Below, piece after piece: positions 24,736 to 36,310 of a DNA stretch of 64,000 nucleotides; position 1 is the stretch's first letter; each line of letters starts with the position of its first letter. Source of the stretch: Yponomeuta sedellus (taxonomy: Eukaryota; Arthropoda; Insecta; Lepidoptera; Yponomeutidae). Both the position numbers and the translations under genes were made by a program. The notes under the pieces were generated by a model that had not been told where the DNA came from, did not search any database, and saw nothing but the letters and a program-made list of their open reading frames with translations. The DNA lies in the NCBI GenBank assembly GCA_934045075.1, contig OW203722.1, forward strand, positions 26,007,226 through 26,071,225, written 5' to 3'.

Positions 24736-24886
24736 ATCAGATTCAATTGTAAACTAGGCAGCAGATATTCGTTAAAAGATTCTTTTAGAGAAACTAACAT
24801 CCTGACAGATGTAAGTAAATCAATGAGTAAATTTATGAAAATATTATGTAAGCAGATCAGAAAATTATCAGTAACTTTAAAACTTA

Positions 24887-25182
24887 AAAACCTATTTAGA
24901 GGCTAAAAATTTCACCCATGCCGGGATTCGAACCCGCAACCTCTGGCTATCCGTGCCAGCGCTCTACCAATTGAGCCAGTGGGCGACTCACGGCATCAGT
25001 GAAATTCCGAACCTCTTTACACTATTCTGTGTATTACGTACAGGCAGCGACATCTGGCTTAAGTAAATTGCATCACTTATAGCTCCGACTACCTACTTTG
25101 CAGTTAGGTTTTTACATCGGAATGATATCACTGTACCCACGTGATTGGCATGGGTCGAATTTTTAGCCTCTAAATAGGTTTT
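24887..25182 (-). repeat. SINE-A full unit bounded by inverted tails
   Basis: Left end ttaaaaacctatttagaggc ... cacccatgcc; right end ggcatgggtcgaatttttag ... ggtttttaa, so the two ends are inverted repeats of about 39 bp. Between them lie the complete tRNA-like head and the far body (acatcggaatgatatcactg). Confidence 0.7.
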
Positions 25183-25890
25183 TAAAATTTACCTAGAGAA
25201 TTTAAATAATTTAATATTGAATATTATCACCGGCACAAAGTTCACTACTGATAAAATTATATCTAAGTTACGTTCAATCGGGATTTTTCATGAAAACAGT
25301 ATAGTTCAATAATCACTCTTTTGGAATGCAGTAAAGATACATGCTCGATTAAATAATCTAGAAATATGATGAAATTATGACACAAAATTATGGAACGGAA
25401 AGTGCACCTATTCAGGAGCCCGTCTAAAATCCTGAAAGTGTAACTTAAATAAGTAAAAGTTTATTCTATAATAGGTACATGCAACTTGTATATTCTATCG
25501 TTTCCGCCAAACTAAATGATAGTTTGTCGACAGACTTACAGTCTATTTATTCTTACTTGCTATAGATTTGCAATCATACAGTAAAAGAATTCTAGTTATC
25601 ACTAGTGTTCATAATTATCAGGCGCCTGCGTCAAACCATCTAAATGACTTATCTGAACCACCTGCTATTATATCACACATAAATCACCGTTATCATCACA
25701 AAAAATTACGATTTGATAAAATACTTTGTGGCCTGTCATAGTTACACAGAACTGTAGCGATTCACCTCCAAGTGCAGTGCAATCTTTTCATATCTGAATA
25801 TTTCTGCGTTTTGCAATAAACCTTTTAAATGATTTGGATATAAATAATCGGAACATCTAAAATTTTTTTTTTTTTATTTCTCCCACTTAT
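25183..25890. other. Unassigned AT-rich DNA between genes 1 and 2
   Basis: No frame or repeat recognised. Confidence 0.25.
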
Positions 25891-25896
25891 TTCTGT

Positions 25897-26272
25897 GATA
25901 TCAACCTTTTGTCTGGCCCCACTGCTGGGACACTGGTCTCTTCCTACATTGCAGAAAGGTTAGACCGTACTACGCCAAGTCCGGGTTGGTGGAGGATTGT
26001 AAGACAGTGGCGGGCCTTCCTGTCAGAATTTATCAATCCGCCCATAAGACCTCTGACATGGCTAACGACTGCCATCACATGACAGCCGGCACAAACGGCT
26101 TAGCGTGCCTTGCAAAGCATGAAAGCGATCGGATTTCCGAACCTGTGGCAAATGCCACTAGCGGTATTCACAGGTTGGTCACCCATCCAGCAAATGATCG
26201 CGCCTGTTGTTGCTTAATCTTAGTGATTGATTCCAATAACTCGGTTCCACTAGGCCACGAGCACCTCCTATT
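25897..26272 (-). repeat. 5S-rRNA-derived SINE, near full length, diverged
   Basis: On minus it shows the TTAAGCAACAACAGGCGCGA head and the TGGGTGACCAACCTGTGAAT region where box C should be, with several changes, down to an altered tail (ggccagacaaaaggttgata). The internal promoter looks damaged. Confidence 0.65.
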
Positions 26273-26582
26273 CCTTATAAAATGTATTGTTACTGACCGG
26301 TGGAACTGGAGATTTTATTTAATCTGTTGTAACTACTTTTCCTTGTAGTAACCTCAAGTTAAATAAACTACCTCTGAGGAGGCTTTAGAGATTTCGTGGC
26401 TTTTTTTAACAAGGCCGAAGCGCACGCTCCGGAAAAGTTTTACTGTTAGCTACTAACATAATTTAAAACTCTACACTAACTATATATATTTGATGATGAA
26501 CATGTTGAAGAATAAAACAAATACTCGGCGAGGTAGAGGATCGATGTCGAATCCCCGGCATCGGGCGTTATATTCATTTCAT

Positions 26583-27003
26583 TCATAATCAACCCATTGT
26601 GTCCCCGCCGAGGGGGACGGGTCTCTTTCCTGAGGAAGCCACGGGGGCCAAGTCCGGATTGCTCCAGGCTTGCAAGACTAGTAGCTGGTCTTACTCTCAG
26701 AAGTTTTCAAGCCGCCCTAAGGCATCTGACTTTGATATCAACCCTTGTATGTCCCCACTGGTGGGGCACGGGTATCTTCCTGCATCGAAGGAAGGTTAGG
26801 CCATACTCCACCACGAGGGCGAAGTCCGGGTTGGTGGAGTATTGTAAGACAGTGGCGAGCCTTACTGTTAGAAGTTATCAAGCCGCCCGTAAGGCCTCTG
26901 ACATAGCTTAACGACTACCAATACATGACAGCTGGCACCAACGGCTTAGCGTGCCTTGCGAAGCACGTAAGCGCTCGGAAAAAATGTCACTAGCGGAAAA
27001 AAG
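26583..27003 (-). repeat. Two adjacent 5S-rRNA-derived SINE tails of different subtypes
   Basis: 26736-27003 is the common subtype (tail GACATACAAGGGTTGATATC) but lacks the 5S head. 26583-26735 is a diverged subtype with CCGTCCCCCTCGGCGGGGAC and GGACACAATGGGTTGATTAT. The second subtype also occurs at 30320-30640. Confidence 0.6.
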
Positions 27004-28050
27004 GCCACTGACTTGGTTTAATCTTATTTAAAGTTTGTTAAAAGAAACTGTTAACGGATTGTTTATCTATGAGAAAGCGAGTCTCTGCTCTCTTTCTGAT
27101 TAAGCTAAAGCTTTGAATTTTGGAACAAGACAAGCGTTAAATATGGTGCCATGCCGCAATTGTCAAGAAATGCGTCATCGCGCCGCACCGTCCGCTCTGG
27201 AGCGGTTCAACCTTTAATGTAAATGAGCCTTACTAAAGAACTTTTGAAAAATCTCCCTAATGCCCCTTGGAGGTGCAACGGAAATTAACCTGTAGATTAT
27301 TACTTGGAATTTTCTTGTTCTTTTTCTCGTAGTGACATTGAAAATCAATAGAAATCTATTATTATTTCCAAGGCCAGGCCTGAGGATGTTAAGTGAATTT
27401 TTGAGGGTTAATTTTGTGATTAGGTCCATACAACGTTGCAGGTAAAAGCAATTTTGTTCACAATTATTAAAAGACTGTCACTTGGTACCATGCACTTTAT
27501 TCAGTATTTATCTTCCTGTTTGGGAACAGGGGAGCGAGTTTCTATAGTGCATAGTTGTTCAATAGAGTCATATTAGTCCGGTAACGGTCGTGTCATTCGC
27601 ACTATCGGTAGTCTAGTAACCGATCGCATTATAATGGTATAACCCGTGCTACTTTACTCGGCGCCTCGCGCGTTCCGATCTTCTCCGCGAGAGATGCCTG
27701 TTTAATTTTCATGGATTATACCCGTGGATTCAAATCAAATCGTTTATTTTGACAAAAACTAACATGGCATACCTACTGTTACAGAGTATACCTATAACTA
27801 AATTACATTTTTTTATCAAGTAATATAACTTCTGAATCACATGACCTATTTAGTTCTAGTATTGTTGTTGTCAAATTACTTATTATACATATCTTTAATC
27901 ATGGGGTACTTTAAGATTTAGATTGACATTGTACTGCTATTTTTTTATAGACTGCCAAATTCACAACCATTGTAAAGAAAGAAAACACATTTATTACAGC
28001 AACAGCTTCACAAAACATTATAAAACAGACACTATAAAACAGAATACCTA
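27004..28050. other. Unassigned DNA downstream of gene 2
   Basis: No recognised feature; a GC-richer patch lies at 27600-27710. Confidence 0.25.
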
Positions 28051-28056
28051 CTTATA

Positions 28057-28336
28057 CTATTTTTAATGCACTAATCCGTGCTAAGGACAATTTTAAAAAC
28101 CCATTTAGAGGCTAAAAATTTCACCCATGCCGGGATTCGAACCCGCGATCTCTGGCTATCCGAGCAGAGACGGAGCTCGCGTCGTCGGTTGCTACCGACC
28201 AGCAACCGACGCCGCGAGCTCCGTCTCTGCTCACCATGATTAAGCTCTGCGAATCGGAGCGAAACCTGGTCGGACTTTTCCGATATAACAACACCCGTAA
28301 GTAAATCCGGACTAAAAGTCTCTAAATAGGTTTTTA
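28057..28336 (-). repeat. SINE-A copy interrupted by the caagcaaccgac element
   Basis: 28057-28163 is SINE-A on minus (aaacccatttagaggctaaa; gggattcgaacccgcgatct). 28166-28322 is the second repeat, with its own inverted pair (gagacggagctcgcgtcgtc against its complement, loop accgacc). 28320-28336 resumes tctaaataggttttt. It lies downstream of gene 2. Confidence 0.6.
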
Positions 28337-28454
28337 GAATACCTACTTAACAAAACATTTAGAAACAATGGTCACGGTGCAAAAGGCAGCTGACTCAGCA
28401 GACTGCTGAGGGCATTGTCGTGCTTATATCACTCTATTGTAAACTATGTAAGTA

Positions 28455-31400
28455 TTAGACTCTAGGTCCAGGTTTCGGCGTCGTGGTAGGACGTCGCGGA
28501 GCTAAATTGGGTATTATTTCTTTAGTGCACTTAAAGCACGGAGGAGGTTGGTAAGGGGGTACCATGCATGTTTTTTTCTCCATGTCGCAGCACCCGCAGC
28601 TCAGGTGTTCCTCCACGTCATACGTCACACACCTCTCGTGAATTGTCGTTAAGTTAACGTTACGAAGCTGTAAACATAAAGCATGCATCCTCAGACCCTG
28701 CAGTGCAATTCATACTATGACAACAAAATCATCGCAATAACATCACATTACATTTACATACAAGCACATACATTGCTTCTGGCCCCACACTAGGATACCC
28801 TGTGTCGTGGGAACCAGAAACAACGACATCACAAACATGTAAACATCCATGACCTCGGCTTTTTTTTTGTTCCCAGCCGGGATTTGAACCCGGGACCTCT
28901 TGCATGGTAGGCAGACGCGCTACCGCTACGCCACAGAGGTCGTCGGCTATAGATCCCGGCAATGCAAAACTTTTATGATCTATCACGAGTGACTCATTAA
29001 AATAGCAAATGTTATGGAACGATTGTTATCTCGCTATTATAGCATTAAGGGTAATTGACACGTTGATTGGCGAATGTGAGTGGAAGGGTTGGTAAATGTC
29101 GTCCCAGCCGGACATACATCGACCATCTGGTGGATGGGGAAGGGGATGTATTAGCAAAGGGAAAGATAAAAAGTATCCGGAACCGGCGTGCGTGCATGCA
29201 ACGACTTATGAACGTTGATGAAGCGAAGGTGATCTTAAAAACCTATTTAGAGGCTAAAAATTCAAAAAAAAAAAATAGAGACCGTCAGTGAAATTTCGAA
29301 CCTCTTTATACTATTCTCTGTATTACGTACAGGCAGCGACATCTGGCTGAAGTTGAAGAAATTGCATCACTTACAGCCCCGAGTACCTACTTTGCAGTTA
29401 GGTTTTTACATCGGAATGATATCGCTGTACTCACATCATGATAATACTATTTTTATTTTTAATGCATTAACCCGTGCTAAGGAAATTGTCCTTAGCACGG
29501 GTTAATGCATTAAAAATCTATTTAAAAACCTATAATTTTATAAACCCACCGGGCCTTACTGTCAGAAGTTTATTTTATTTATATATTTATTCACTGTAAA
29601 CAATGCACGATTACAATATCAATAGTTTGCCAAACTGCTAATGCAGTTTATCGGCATATCAAGTTATCAAGCCACACGCCCATAAGGCCTCTGTCGTGGC
29701 TTAATGACTAACTGTCATGTCATGCAATGGCATGACAGCCGGCACCAACGGCTTAACGTGCCTTGCGAAGCACGGGGGGTTGCTGAGTAAATAATAATAA
29801 ATAGAATGAGTAAACCTTCTTTCCTTCATGGTCCGCAATAAACTATTTAATAATAAGAAAATACTTACTGGTACCTTCGTGATCTTGTACAACCTGGGCA
29901 TGCATTTGGATTTAGCTGTGTAGAAGTCACAAAGGCCTACGCATCTCTTGACCCATACGCCGGTCGGACTGATCTGGAAAATCAAGGGATTGTGCAGAGT
30001 CAATATGTCGCCGCCAACAAGAAGAGGAGGAATCTACTACAGCAGACTACTACTGGTTACCTTTAACCAGGTTACAAAACGTTTTGTTCAATCAAAAGGC
30101 TGAATGACCTTAAGTCCTTGAATTGGATGCCGCTGCCTCATCAGCGGCCTGGGCAGTTTATTCGACAGCTGACTTAACTACCTGACTCAAGAACTCTGTT
30201 CTAACGCGGGCGCTGTACGCCTATATGCGTATGCGAGCTAAATAAACAAAGAAAATAAAGAATTTTCATTATTTATACGAACGTCGCTCATAGCTTCTTA
30301 TAGCATACTTGAGCGATCTTAAACGATCACGAAGGTCAAGCAACATAGGGCACGTTCAGTGCATGGATGGGTGACCGTCTATGACAAACACTAGTGGTAT
30401 TTATCTGAGTGGTTTTGTGCTTCGCATGGCACGCTAAGCAGTCGGTGCCGGCTGCCGTCGATAGATGGCAGTCGTTAAGCCAAGGCAAGAGCGGCTTGAA
30501 AACTTCTAACAGTAAGACCAGCCACTAGTCGTGCAAGCCTCAACCAATCCGGACTTAGCCCCCCTTGTTAAGTGTGGCCTATATCTTCCTCAGGGAAGAG
30601 ACCTGTGCCCCACGGAGGGGACATAATGGGTTGATGATGATACGAACATCTGACATACTTGAGAAAAGAAATTATGTGCTATGACCGCATGCTAACGAAC
30701 ATATTTGTAGGAATAATTAAATTCTTTGTAGATTCGAGTCTGAGAACTAAATTTGAGTCTGGCGGAAAAAAACCGGCCAAGTGTGTGATGGCCACGCACA
30801 CATAACTAACAACGTCATTTAAGTAAATTTGAATGGAACTTGTATGAAGTTTCCCTTTTATAATTTGATTTGGTTACTCATTAACTTGAAAGCCTAATTA
30901 GTCGTGGTAGTTTTGCTTTAAAGTTAATTATAATATGTGCCACTATATCGAGTTTTGCTGAGTGGTGTCGGCCTAGAAAATAGCACCAACCCAAATTCTT
31001 CCCGCGGGTGTCGTAAAAGGCGACTAAGGCACACAAACCGGGGGGTGGGCAGCAGCGCCCCCTGCAGTACAATTCCACCAAACTGCGATTCCCAACCCGC
31101 ATGCCCAGCGTGGGGATTATAGGCATTACCCCCCAATGCTGGCACAACCTTGCGCTATGGCGCTCATTAGGGGAGGTCCATGTGCAGTGGACTAATATAG
31201 CCTGAAGAAGAAGAATTTTTCCATGAATTTACTAACAAATAACCGCTAAGGTAAGAGAGCTGGGGGACACCCTACTCTAACAAAAAATTGCGCTGTAAAT
31301 CATGTTATTTGCAAATGAAGCAATACGGCATTCATGCAGACACAACAATGTTGGACGGCCATTCAAACAAACATAGGCCCGAATAAATTGCATCTTAATT

Positions 31401-33309
31401 TATTCGCACCCCCCTGCGAATAAATTAAGATGCAATTTATTCGGGCCTAACAAAAATTGTTTTATTTTACCGTTTTGTTGGGGTAATTATACTTGTATAT
31501 CTATGCCAAAATTCAGTGTCTTAGTACTTGGCTTAGAACATAAAGTACCTAGTACTCTATGTGCTAAGCCGCGGACGGACGGACAGACCGACAGACAGAC
31601 AGACTCATCTTACAGTTAAACCCCTTGTTAAGTTCCTTGTAATTACGGAACACCAAAAGCGTATATTTTGAGAGTGAAAGTATTAGATTTATCTTTAGGT
31701 CGTGTTAGTGCTATTCGTCAGTTATCTATCATGTTTCAAAACCTGCCTCCAAAGTTAAAGTTTTGGAGACATAGAAATATTGATAATCTAAATAAATAAA
31801 TAACTTCCACACAATATAATTATTTGTTCCGTCTCAAACTAGGATACCGTTTAATGGTTTGGTAACTGAGCAAAATGGGTCTACATTAGCTTTATCTTCG
31901 TCTTGCGGTCGTTTCAACCCTTTTTTTTGCATACTCGACAATCTGAAATATTCTGATCACTGCTTGCTCACCGTCCCTATCACTGATAATTATGTAGGTA
32001 ATCTCTGTCTAGAATTCACTGACTAAAGTTGCGTGGTTTTCACAGATTTTATATTTTTGTACCATTCCAATTATTTGACGGATTTCGAAGTTGCAGGTTA
32101 TTTTCCGCTGGAGTAAGTTTTACCTTTGATGTAATTATAGATTTGGCGTCGGTGCAACGATTGATCGATTATTGTTACCGTAATGTTAAACGTACATGTT
32201 CATTGTCAGAACAGGGCGTTATTGCGACAAAGACATCTTTGGGCGTCGCGCATTGTGCCATGTCAATATGATGTTTGTTGATATAGAGGCTTAAGTTGCT
32301 GCACGTGCCTGTAGATGACAATTGTGAGTTAGAGATTTGCTAAAAACTATGACGCGTGTATTCAAAATTTCATCTAACGAGACATTTTCGCAGGAGTATT
32401 TAGTCAGCATTCTTTACTGAAACGAATTGAGGTCACGCTTCACTGCGTCGCTTCTATATGCCACAGTTTGTCATTCACTCAAATTGATTTCAACTGGATA
32501 AATGCTTATTATAAAACTGTTTTCCTTACGGTTCTGTTTGGGAATAATTTTGTCATAATCTTTACTGATTCCTCTAGTAGTAAAGATCACTCCGACCTAC
32601 AGCTTATAGGGCATTAATGGATCATAGTTGACTTTGTCATCCTTAAGCATATTAATTTTTAAGATTGCTGGCTGAGGTCGACTTATGTTCTGATTGATAG
32701 TGCTCTTTGATTTAAATGTCAGATGTCGGGAAAAAGTCCAATGAAAATCAGATTTATTTGCTGAAACATATTAGGTCAGAAGCGTGCGCACGACGTGGCA
32801 ATCGGAAGTCATGAGAGAGGAGAGATCGTTTTCACGTTGTTAGTCGCCATATCGCATATTCCATACCTAGCCAGGTCAGTCTGCCAGGTGTTATGAAAAG
32901 GTGCTAATCATAGGGGTTAGGTTCTTAAGGCATGAAAGAGGGCACTACACAAAGAGAGATAAACCAAATGAAAGTAAGATCCGCCTTAAACATCTCAAGT
33001 GCTTGTGACGAAGGAGACCACAATAATTTAAAACGACCAATCCGACGAATATCGTCTTGCCGGCGTAATTAATATAGTGTCTGTGTCCAGTTTCTAGTAC
33101 TTATCGTGTCTGAGCTGACAAAACTATAAGGGTTCACTCTCACACACTCACAAACTTTCGCTTTTAAAATATTAATTAAGTGTGATGTGATGATACTTCC
33201 GTAGTAATGACGTGGACATTATACCGTCGATCGTGTTGGCAACTGTGTAACTGTGTGAGGCTATTGCTATCATCCACAATACTAGGAACGCAAACCAAAC
33301 AATTTCCAT
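28455..33309 (-). CDS. PDGF/VEGF-like secreted cystine-knot protein, gene 2 (4 exons, about 171 aa)
   Basis: Exons on the minus strand: 33309-33225 (start, MEIVWFAFLVLWMIAIAS signal peptide, phase 1, donor GTATAA, a weak match), 32308-32196 (113 nt, donor GTACGT), 29973-29869 (105 nt, after TTTTCCAG, donor GTAAGT) and 28667-28455 (after TTTACAG, to TAA). Exons 2 and 3 have the same lengths and phases as in gene 1. The knot reads AQCATP, VWVKRCVGLC, SKC and HLSCGCC; the C51 position is Gly and the C60 position Leu. Extra Cys occur in exon 2 (TCS) and exon 4 (ERC), as in the paralogues. The last exon ends in a Pro/Thr-rich tail (RRPTTTPKPGPRV) absent from gene 1. Introns are larger than in gene 1 because of SINE, LINE and other insertions. 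The first donor is the least certain junction; the rest is well supported by alignment of the three paralogues. Confidence 0.75.
28729..28957 (-). repeat. tRNA-derived SINE-B
   Basis: On minus: CTGTGGCGTAGCGGTAGCGC (A box), CCGGGTTCAAATCCCGGCTG (B box), an A-run, then ggatgtttacatgtttgtga and cagggtatcctagtgtgggg. It sits in intron 3 of gene 2, between exons 3 and 4. Copies also occur in intron 3 of gene 3 and in the duplicate region. Confidence 0.75.
29062..29235 (+). pseudogene. LINE ORF2 C-terminal fragment
   Basis: Reads GKCRPSRTYIDHLVDGEGDV, then KIKSIRNRRACMQRLMNVDE, the C-terminal basic region of a LINE ORF2. Cut at 29233 by a SINE-A tail. An 85-bp part matches 33847-33931. Confidence 0.6.
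29233..29533 (-). repeat. SINE-A unit lacking the tRNA-like core
   Basis: Tail (cttaaaaacctatttagagg), an A-run replacing the head, then the far body, ending in a palindrome of aatgcattaacccgtgctaa and its complement (29459-29517). In intron 3 of gene 2. Confidence 0.62.
29546..29778 (-). repeat. 5S-rRNA-derived SINE fragment interrupted by an AT-rich insert
   Basis: Body segments (gggccttactgtcagaagtt; aagccacacgcccataaggc; ccggcaccaacggcttaacg) are present without head or tail, and about 95 bp (29569-29662) is inserted in the middle. It lies in intron 3 of gene 2. Confidence 0.55.
30320..30640 (+). repeat. 5S-rRNA-derived SINE, second subtype
   Basis: The head gives CACGAAGGTCAAGCAACATA and GGATGGGTGACCGTCTATGA; the tail ends GGGGACATAATGGGTTGATG. 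The C-box match is kept but the body differs from the common subtype. It lies in intron 2 of gene 2. Confidence 0.62.
30955..31216 (-). repeat. Internally deleted LINE: 5'-leader-like part joined to a 3' tail
   Basis: 30955-31135 (gtggtgtcggcctagaaaat ... cagcgtggggattataggca) matches, reversed, the segment at 1-235. Directly after it, 31147-31216 is the gcgctcattaggggag tail. In intron 2 of gene 2. Confidence 0.5.
31680..33224. other. Introns 1 and 2 of gene 2 around its 113-nt exon
   Basis: Apart from the exon at 32196-32308, I see no repeat or RNA gene. The stretch near 31690-32020 is weakly similar to intron 2 of gene 1 (ttatctttaggtcgtgttag against ttatctctaggtcatgttaa), as expected of paralogous introns. 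Confidence 0.4.
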
Positions 33310-33380
33310 TGTTGTCGCCTATTAAATCACACTTAAAAATCTTCTCAGAAAGTAAATTTTCTTTCACTCGCACTCGCTGC

Positions 33381-33443
33381 GTTTCACAGTTGCCGTTCGA
33401 CTGTTGTCTGGGTGGTTGGGTCGGCGGCTCTCAGTTATAAAGG
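33381..33443 (-). promoter_or_regulatory. TATA promoter block of PDGF/VEGF-like gene 2
   Basis: Minus-strand CTTTATAACTGA at about 33432-33442 is followed by GCCGCCGACCCAACC and by CAGTCGAACGGCAACTG, matching genes 1 and 3. The start codon is about 125 bp downstream. Conservation against a diverged background argues for a functional core promoter or 5' leader. Confidence 0.68.
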
Positions 33444-33846
33444 TAGTGACTTCGCTACGCTTGCTTGTAAAGTCTGACTATACGAGCAAGCGTGCCGAAG
33501 TCAACACCGTGAGACGGACACATGCGCACAATCGTCACAATCCGCCGGTTGCAAAAATCTCAGTTGGATATTTTGAACTTGGATTTAAAATAATCAGGTA
33601 TTAACAATGTTCATCATTATCAGGCATCTGCATAATAGACATAACGAAAGATTTTTAAATCCTCTTTCATAATGTGGGGACACATTATGAAAGAGGATTT
33701 ATTTAAAATAAAATATATTTCATTAATAAACAAAACTAAAAATGCTCGCAATGCCGTGACGTCGAATCTGACGTCACATCCAGGTAATAGTCACTAGTGG
33801 TCACATTTGTTGTGACGGGATGAAGTTTACCAATGTTAACCTAAGC

Positions 33847-34173
33847 GTTAGCAAAGGGAAAGATAAAAAGTACCCGGAACCGGCGTGCGTGCATGCAACG
33901 ACTTATGAACGTTGATGAAGCGAAGGTGATCTGTCAGGATCGTGGCATGTGGCAGTCCCTGGTCTCTGCCTACCCCTCTGGGATACAGGCGTGAGGTTAT
34001 GTATGTATGTATGTATGTATGTATGTATGTATGTATGTATGTATGTATGTATGTATGTATGTATGTATGTATGTATGTATGTATGTATGTATGTATGTAT
34101 GTATGTATGTATGTATGTATGTATGTATGTATGTATGTATGTATGTATGTATGTATGTATGTATGTATGTATT
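33847..34173 (+). repeat. LINE ORF2 end with its 3' tail expanded to a (GTAT)n microsatellite
   Basis: 33847-33993 reads CMQRLMNVDEAKVI-like and WQSLVSAYPSGIQA then stop; 33998-34173 is about 44 units of GTAT. The repeat starts immediately after the stop, where this LINE type has its tail. Open frames over the repeat (Tyr-Val-Cys-Met or Ile-His-Thr-Tyr) are artefacts. Confidence 0.75.
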
Positions 34174-35231
34174 ACCAGATCTTGGATCAAAACCAGATCT
34201 TACTATCGAAGGTAAGGCTGCTGCAAGGGAACGGGATTGTCAATATGTATGGGTGAAACATTGCAAAATAATGGCCAGGTAGAATTCTACCTCCCCAAAA
34301 ATCACAATAAAATCGGATATGGATCTTTCCAAGATACTGTAAGCTGTATGTCATCTGTAATTATCATTGTAATGATTTTACCGGTGTGCGGTCTGGAAAC
34401 CAATATCAAACTCATTATTATAGGAGTTTACTGCGCTGACCAAATCTGTTTCGAATTGAATAAAAAAGTGTTGCGTGTAGGAAAATTATACTTTATGGCG
34501 TCCAGTTTGTGTGAGCATCCTTCGTGTGCTAATAATGGATCTTTGTCGAATCATATATCAGTCATTATGTCTTTGGGTATTTCTGGTGTATCTGCTTACG
34601 CAAGTGTTATGGTATTTACTTGTGCTGGTATAGTGCCTCGCTTTTTAAGTACCTGTATTGGTTGTACCGTACACATAATTCCCTACTACCTTGGTATCTA
34701 TTCTGGGATTAAGTATTCTCTCCCTATAAAATCAACCTTTATTACCAAAACATACGTGGCTTAAGGACTAAAACGGTAGACTTGCTGAGAAGTATCGGGC
34801 TAAACGCTTACGATGTTATTGCTTTTACTGAGACTTGACTTCTGGATGGCATTTCCAATCTGGAAATGTTTGATGATAGATATCTGGTATGGAGGCGAGA
34901 TAGGAACTATAGTCGCACGGAACAGAGTAGGGGTGGTGGTGTTAGCGGTAAGGCGTGACTTATGCGCGGTTGAGCAGCCCCTGTGGCAATCGTCGGCTGA
35001 GGATCTCTGGGTCACCGCCTCTCTGCGTTCTTCACATTGTAGAAAGCTTCGCAAAGTACATATATATACCCTATACTTGTGCCGTGAGAGCAACGGAAAC
35101 TCATTTACGGAACAACTTCATAATTTTCTTAACAAGCTAACCGGAAATGTAACGGTCCACCCTTCAGACGAATTCATTATTATGGGTGACTTCAACCTAC
35201 CTGGTATAGAGTGGAGTTACTCAGGTGAGAC

Positions 35232-36310
35232 TGTAACGGTGCAAACCTCTTCACACCATTTTTATTTCTTTTTCCATCTATCATTTTCATATATTTAAAT
35301 TATGTACGTCACACATTCTTCGATTTCCCTCATTTTTTTCACCACTACTACTTTACGCTTTGACCAGATCTGACTTTTTACCTGCTTATCCGTTTTTATC
35401 CAGTTTTTTCTGTTTTATTAAAATATTTTACTATATAGGGAAGAGCGGGTGATCGTGCTCCTCCACTATAAAGGGAAATTTCCCGCCAGGCAGATCGTAT
35501 GCCTGGGGACGGCCGGTCCAACTATTGTTAGTTGGACGTTATATTTATCGTATGTTATTGAAACACTTTGATTGCGCGATGCAGGAATGTTGGAGTTTGT
35601 AGTGCGCGCGCAGAGTTGACATGTGCTCGCCACATCACTCCCCTTCAAGACCGTAGCTACGCATAGCTAGGTCTGATAGGAATCGAAGTCTGTGCTCTAA
35701 AGCCTGCAAGTGCCAGGTGACGCTGAGTCAGTGAGTCGACTAGCGGTTGAGGGTGTTCGGCGGCTAACAGTCACTTCACCGGCGACAGTACCATGGAGCC
35801 CGCGCATGTGGTAGGAACCGGTGAAGGCTGCTGTACCACTGGCAACGTGTACGTGTGCTGTTGCTAGGTGGCTGCCGTGCCGAGGGGTTGCAGGAAGATC
35901 ACCATCAGTCCCAGTAGTCGGTGCGTTGACTGTAGTGGAACTGATGAAGTGAGAAGGAAGAATGCTGGCCTTGCTTTGAGACTTATGTATGTGGAGTGCT
36001 GCGAGAGCGAAGGTATGTTGACAATGTTCTGTCAGGGGTCACCACTATAGGGAAGAGCGGTTGATCGTGCTCTTCCACTATAAAGGGAAATTTCCCGCCA
36101 GGCAGATCGTATGCCTGGGGACGGCCGGTCCAACTATTGTTAGTCGGACGTTATATTTATCGTATGTCATTGAAACACTTTGATTGCGCGATGCAGGAAT
36201 GTTGGAGTTTGTAGTGCGCGCGCAGAGTTGACATGTGCTCGCCACAACTAAATCTGCAAATAAAACCACACCTGAAGTCGTTCCAGAGTTTATTTACTAT
36301 TATAAATATA
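35232..36310 (+). repeat. LTR-like repeat hosting the TRIM, related to 55085-55395
   Basis: 35232-35430 (tgtaacggtgcaaacctctt ... cgtttttatccagttttttc) and 36250-36310 (aaataaaaccacacctgaag ... tatatacaac) match, on the opposite strand, a continuous segment at 55085-55395. It begins TGTAAC and contains an AATAAA, so it may be a solo LTR, but I could not define its right end or a target duplication. Confidence 0.5.
35434..36246 (-). mobile_element. TRIM-like miniature LTR element with two 201-bp LTRs and 4-bp target duplication
   Basis: Direct repeats 35434-35634 and 36046-36246 are each 201 bp and differ at about four positions. The internal part is only 411 bp and has no coding capacity. 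Read on the minus strand, the LTR starts TGTGGCGAGC. One base after the 5' LTR is TGGTGACCCCTGA, a plausible tRNA primer-binding site, and just before the 3' LTR is the purine tract GAAGGGGAGTGA. Flanking acta at 35430-35433 and 36247-36250 is a 4-bp target duplication. A solo LTR of the same family is at 7591-7797. It must be mobilised by a partner element in trans. Confidence 0.85.

Noticed and set aside
33903..34282. Open frames over the (GTAT)n array on both strands
   Set aside because: Pure microsatellite translation; the real content is a LINE end followed by its tail repeat.
34237..34764. A 175-codon frame with several hydrophobic stretches
   Set aside because: It overlaps the start of the LINE endonuclease in another frame, has no recognised family and codon use gives no support; I could not exclude a LINE leader ORF but do not call a gene.
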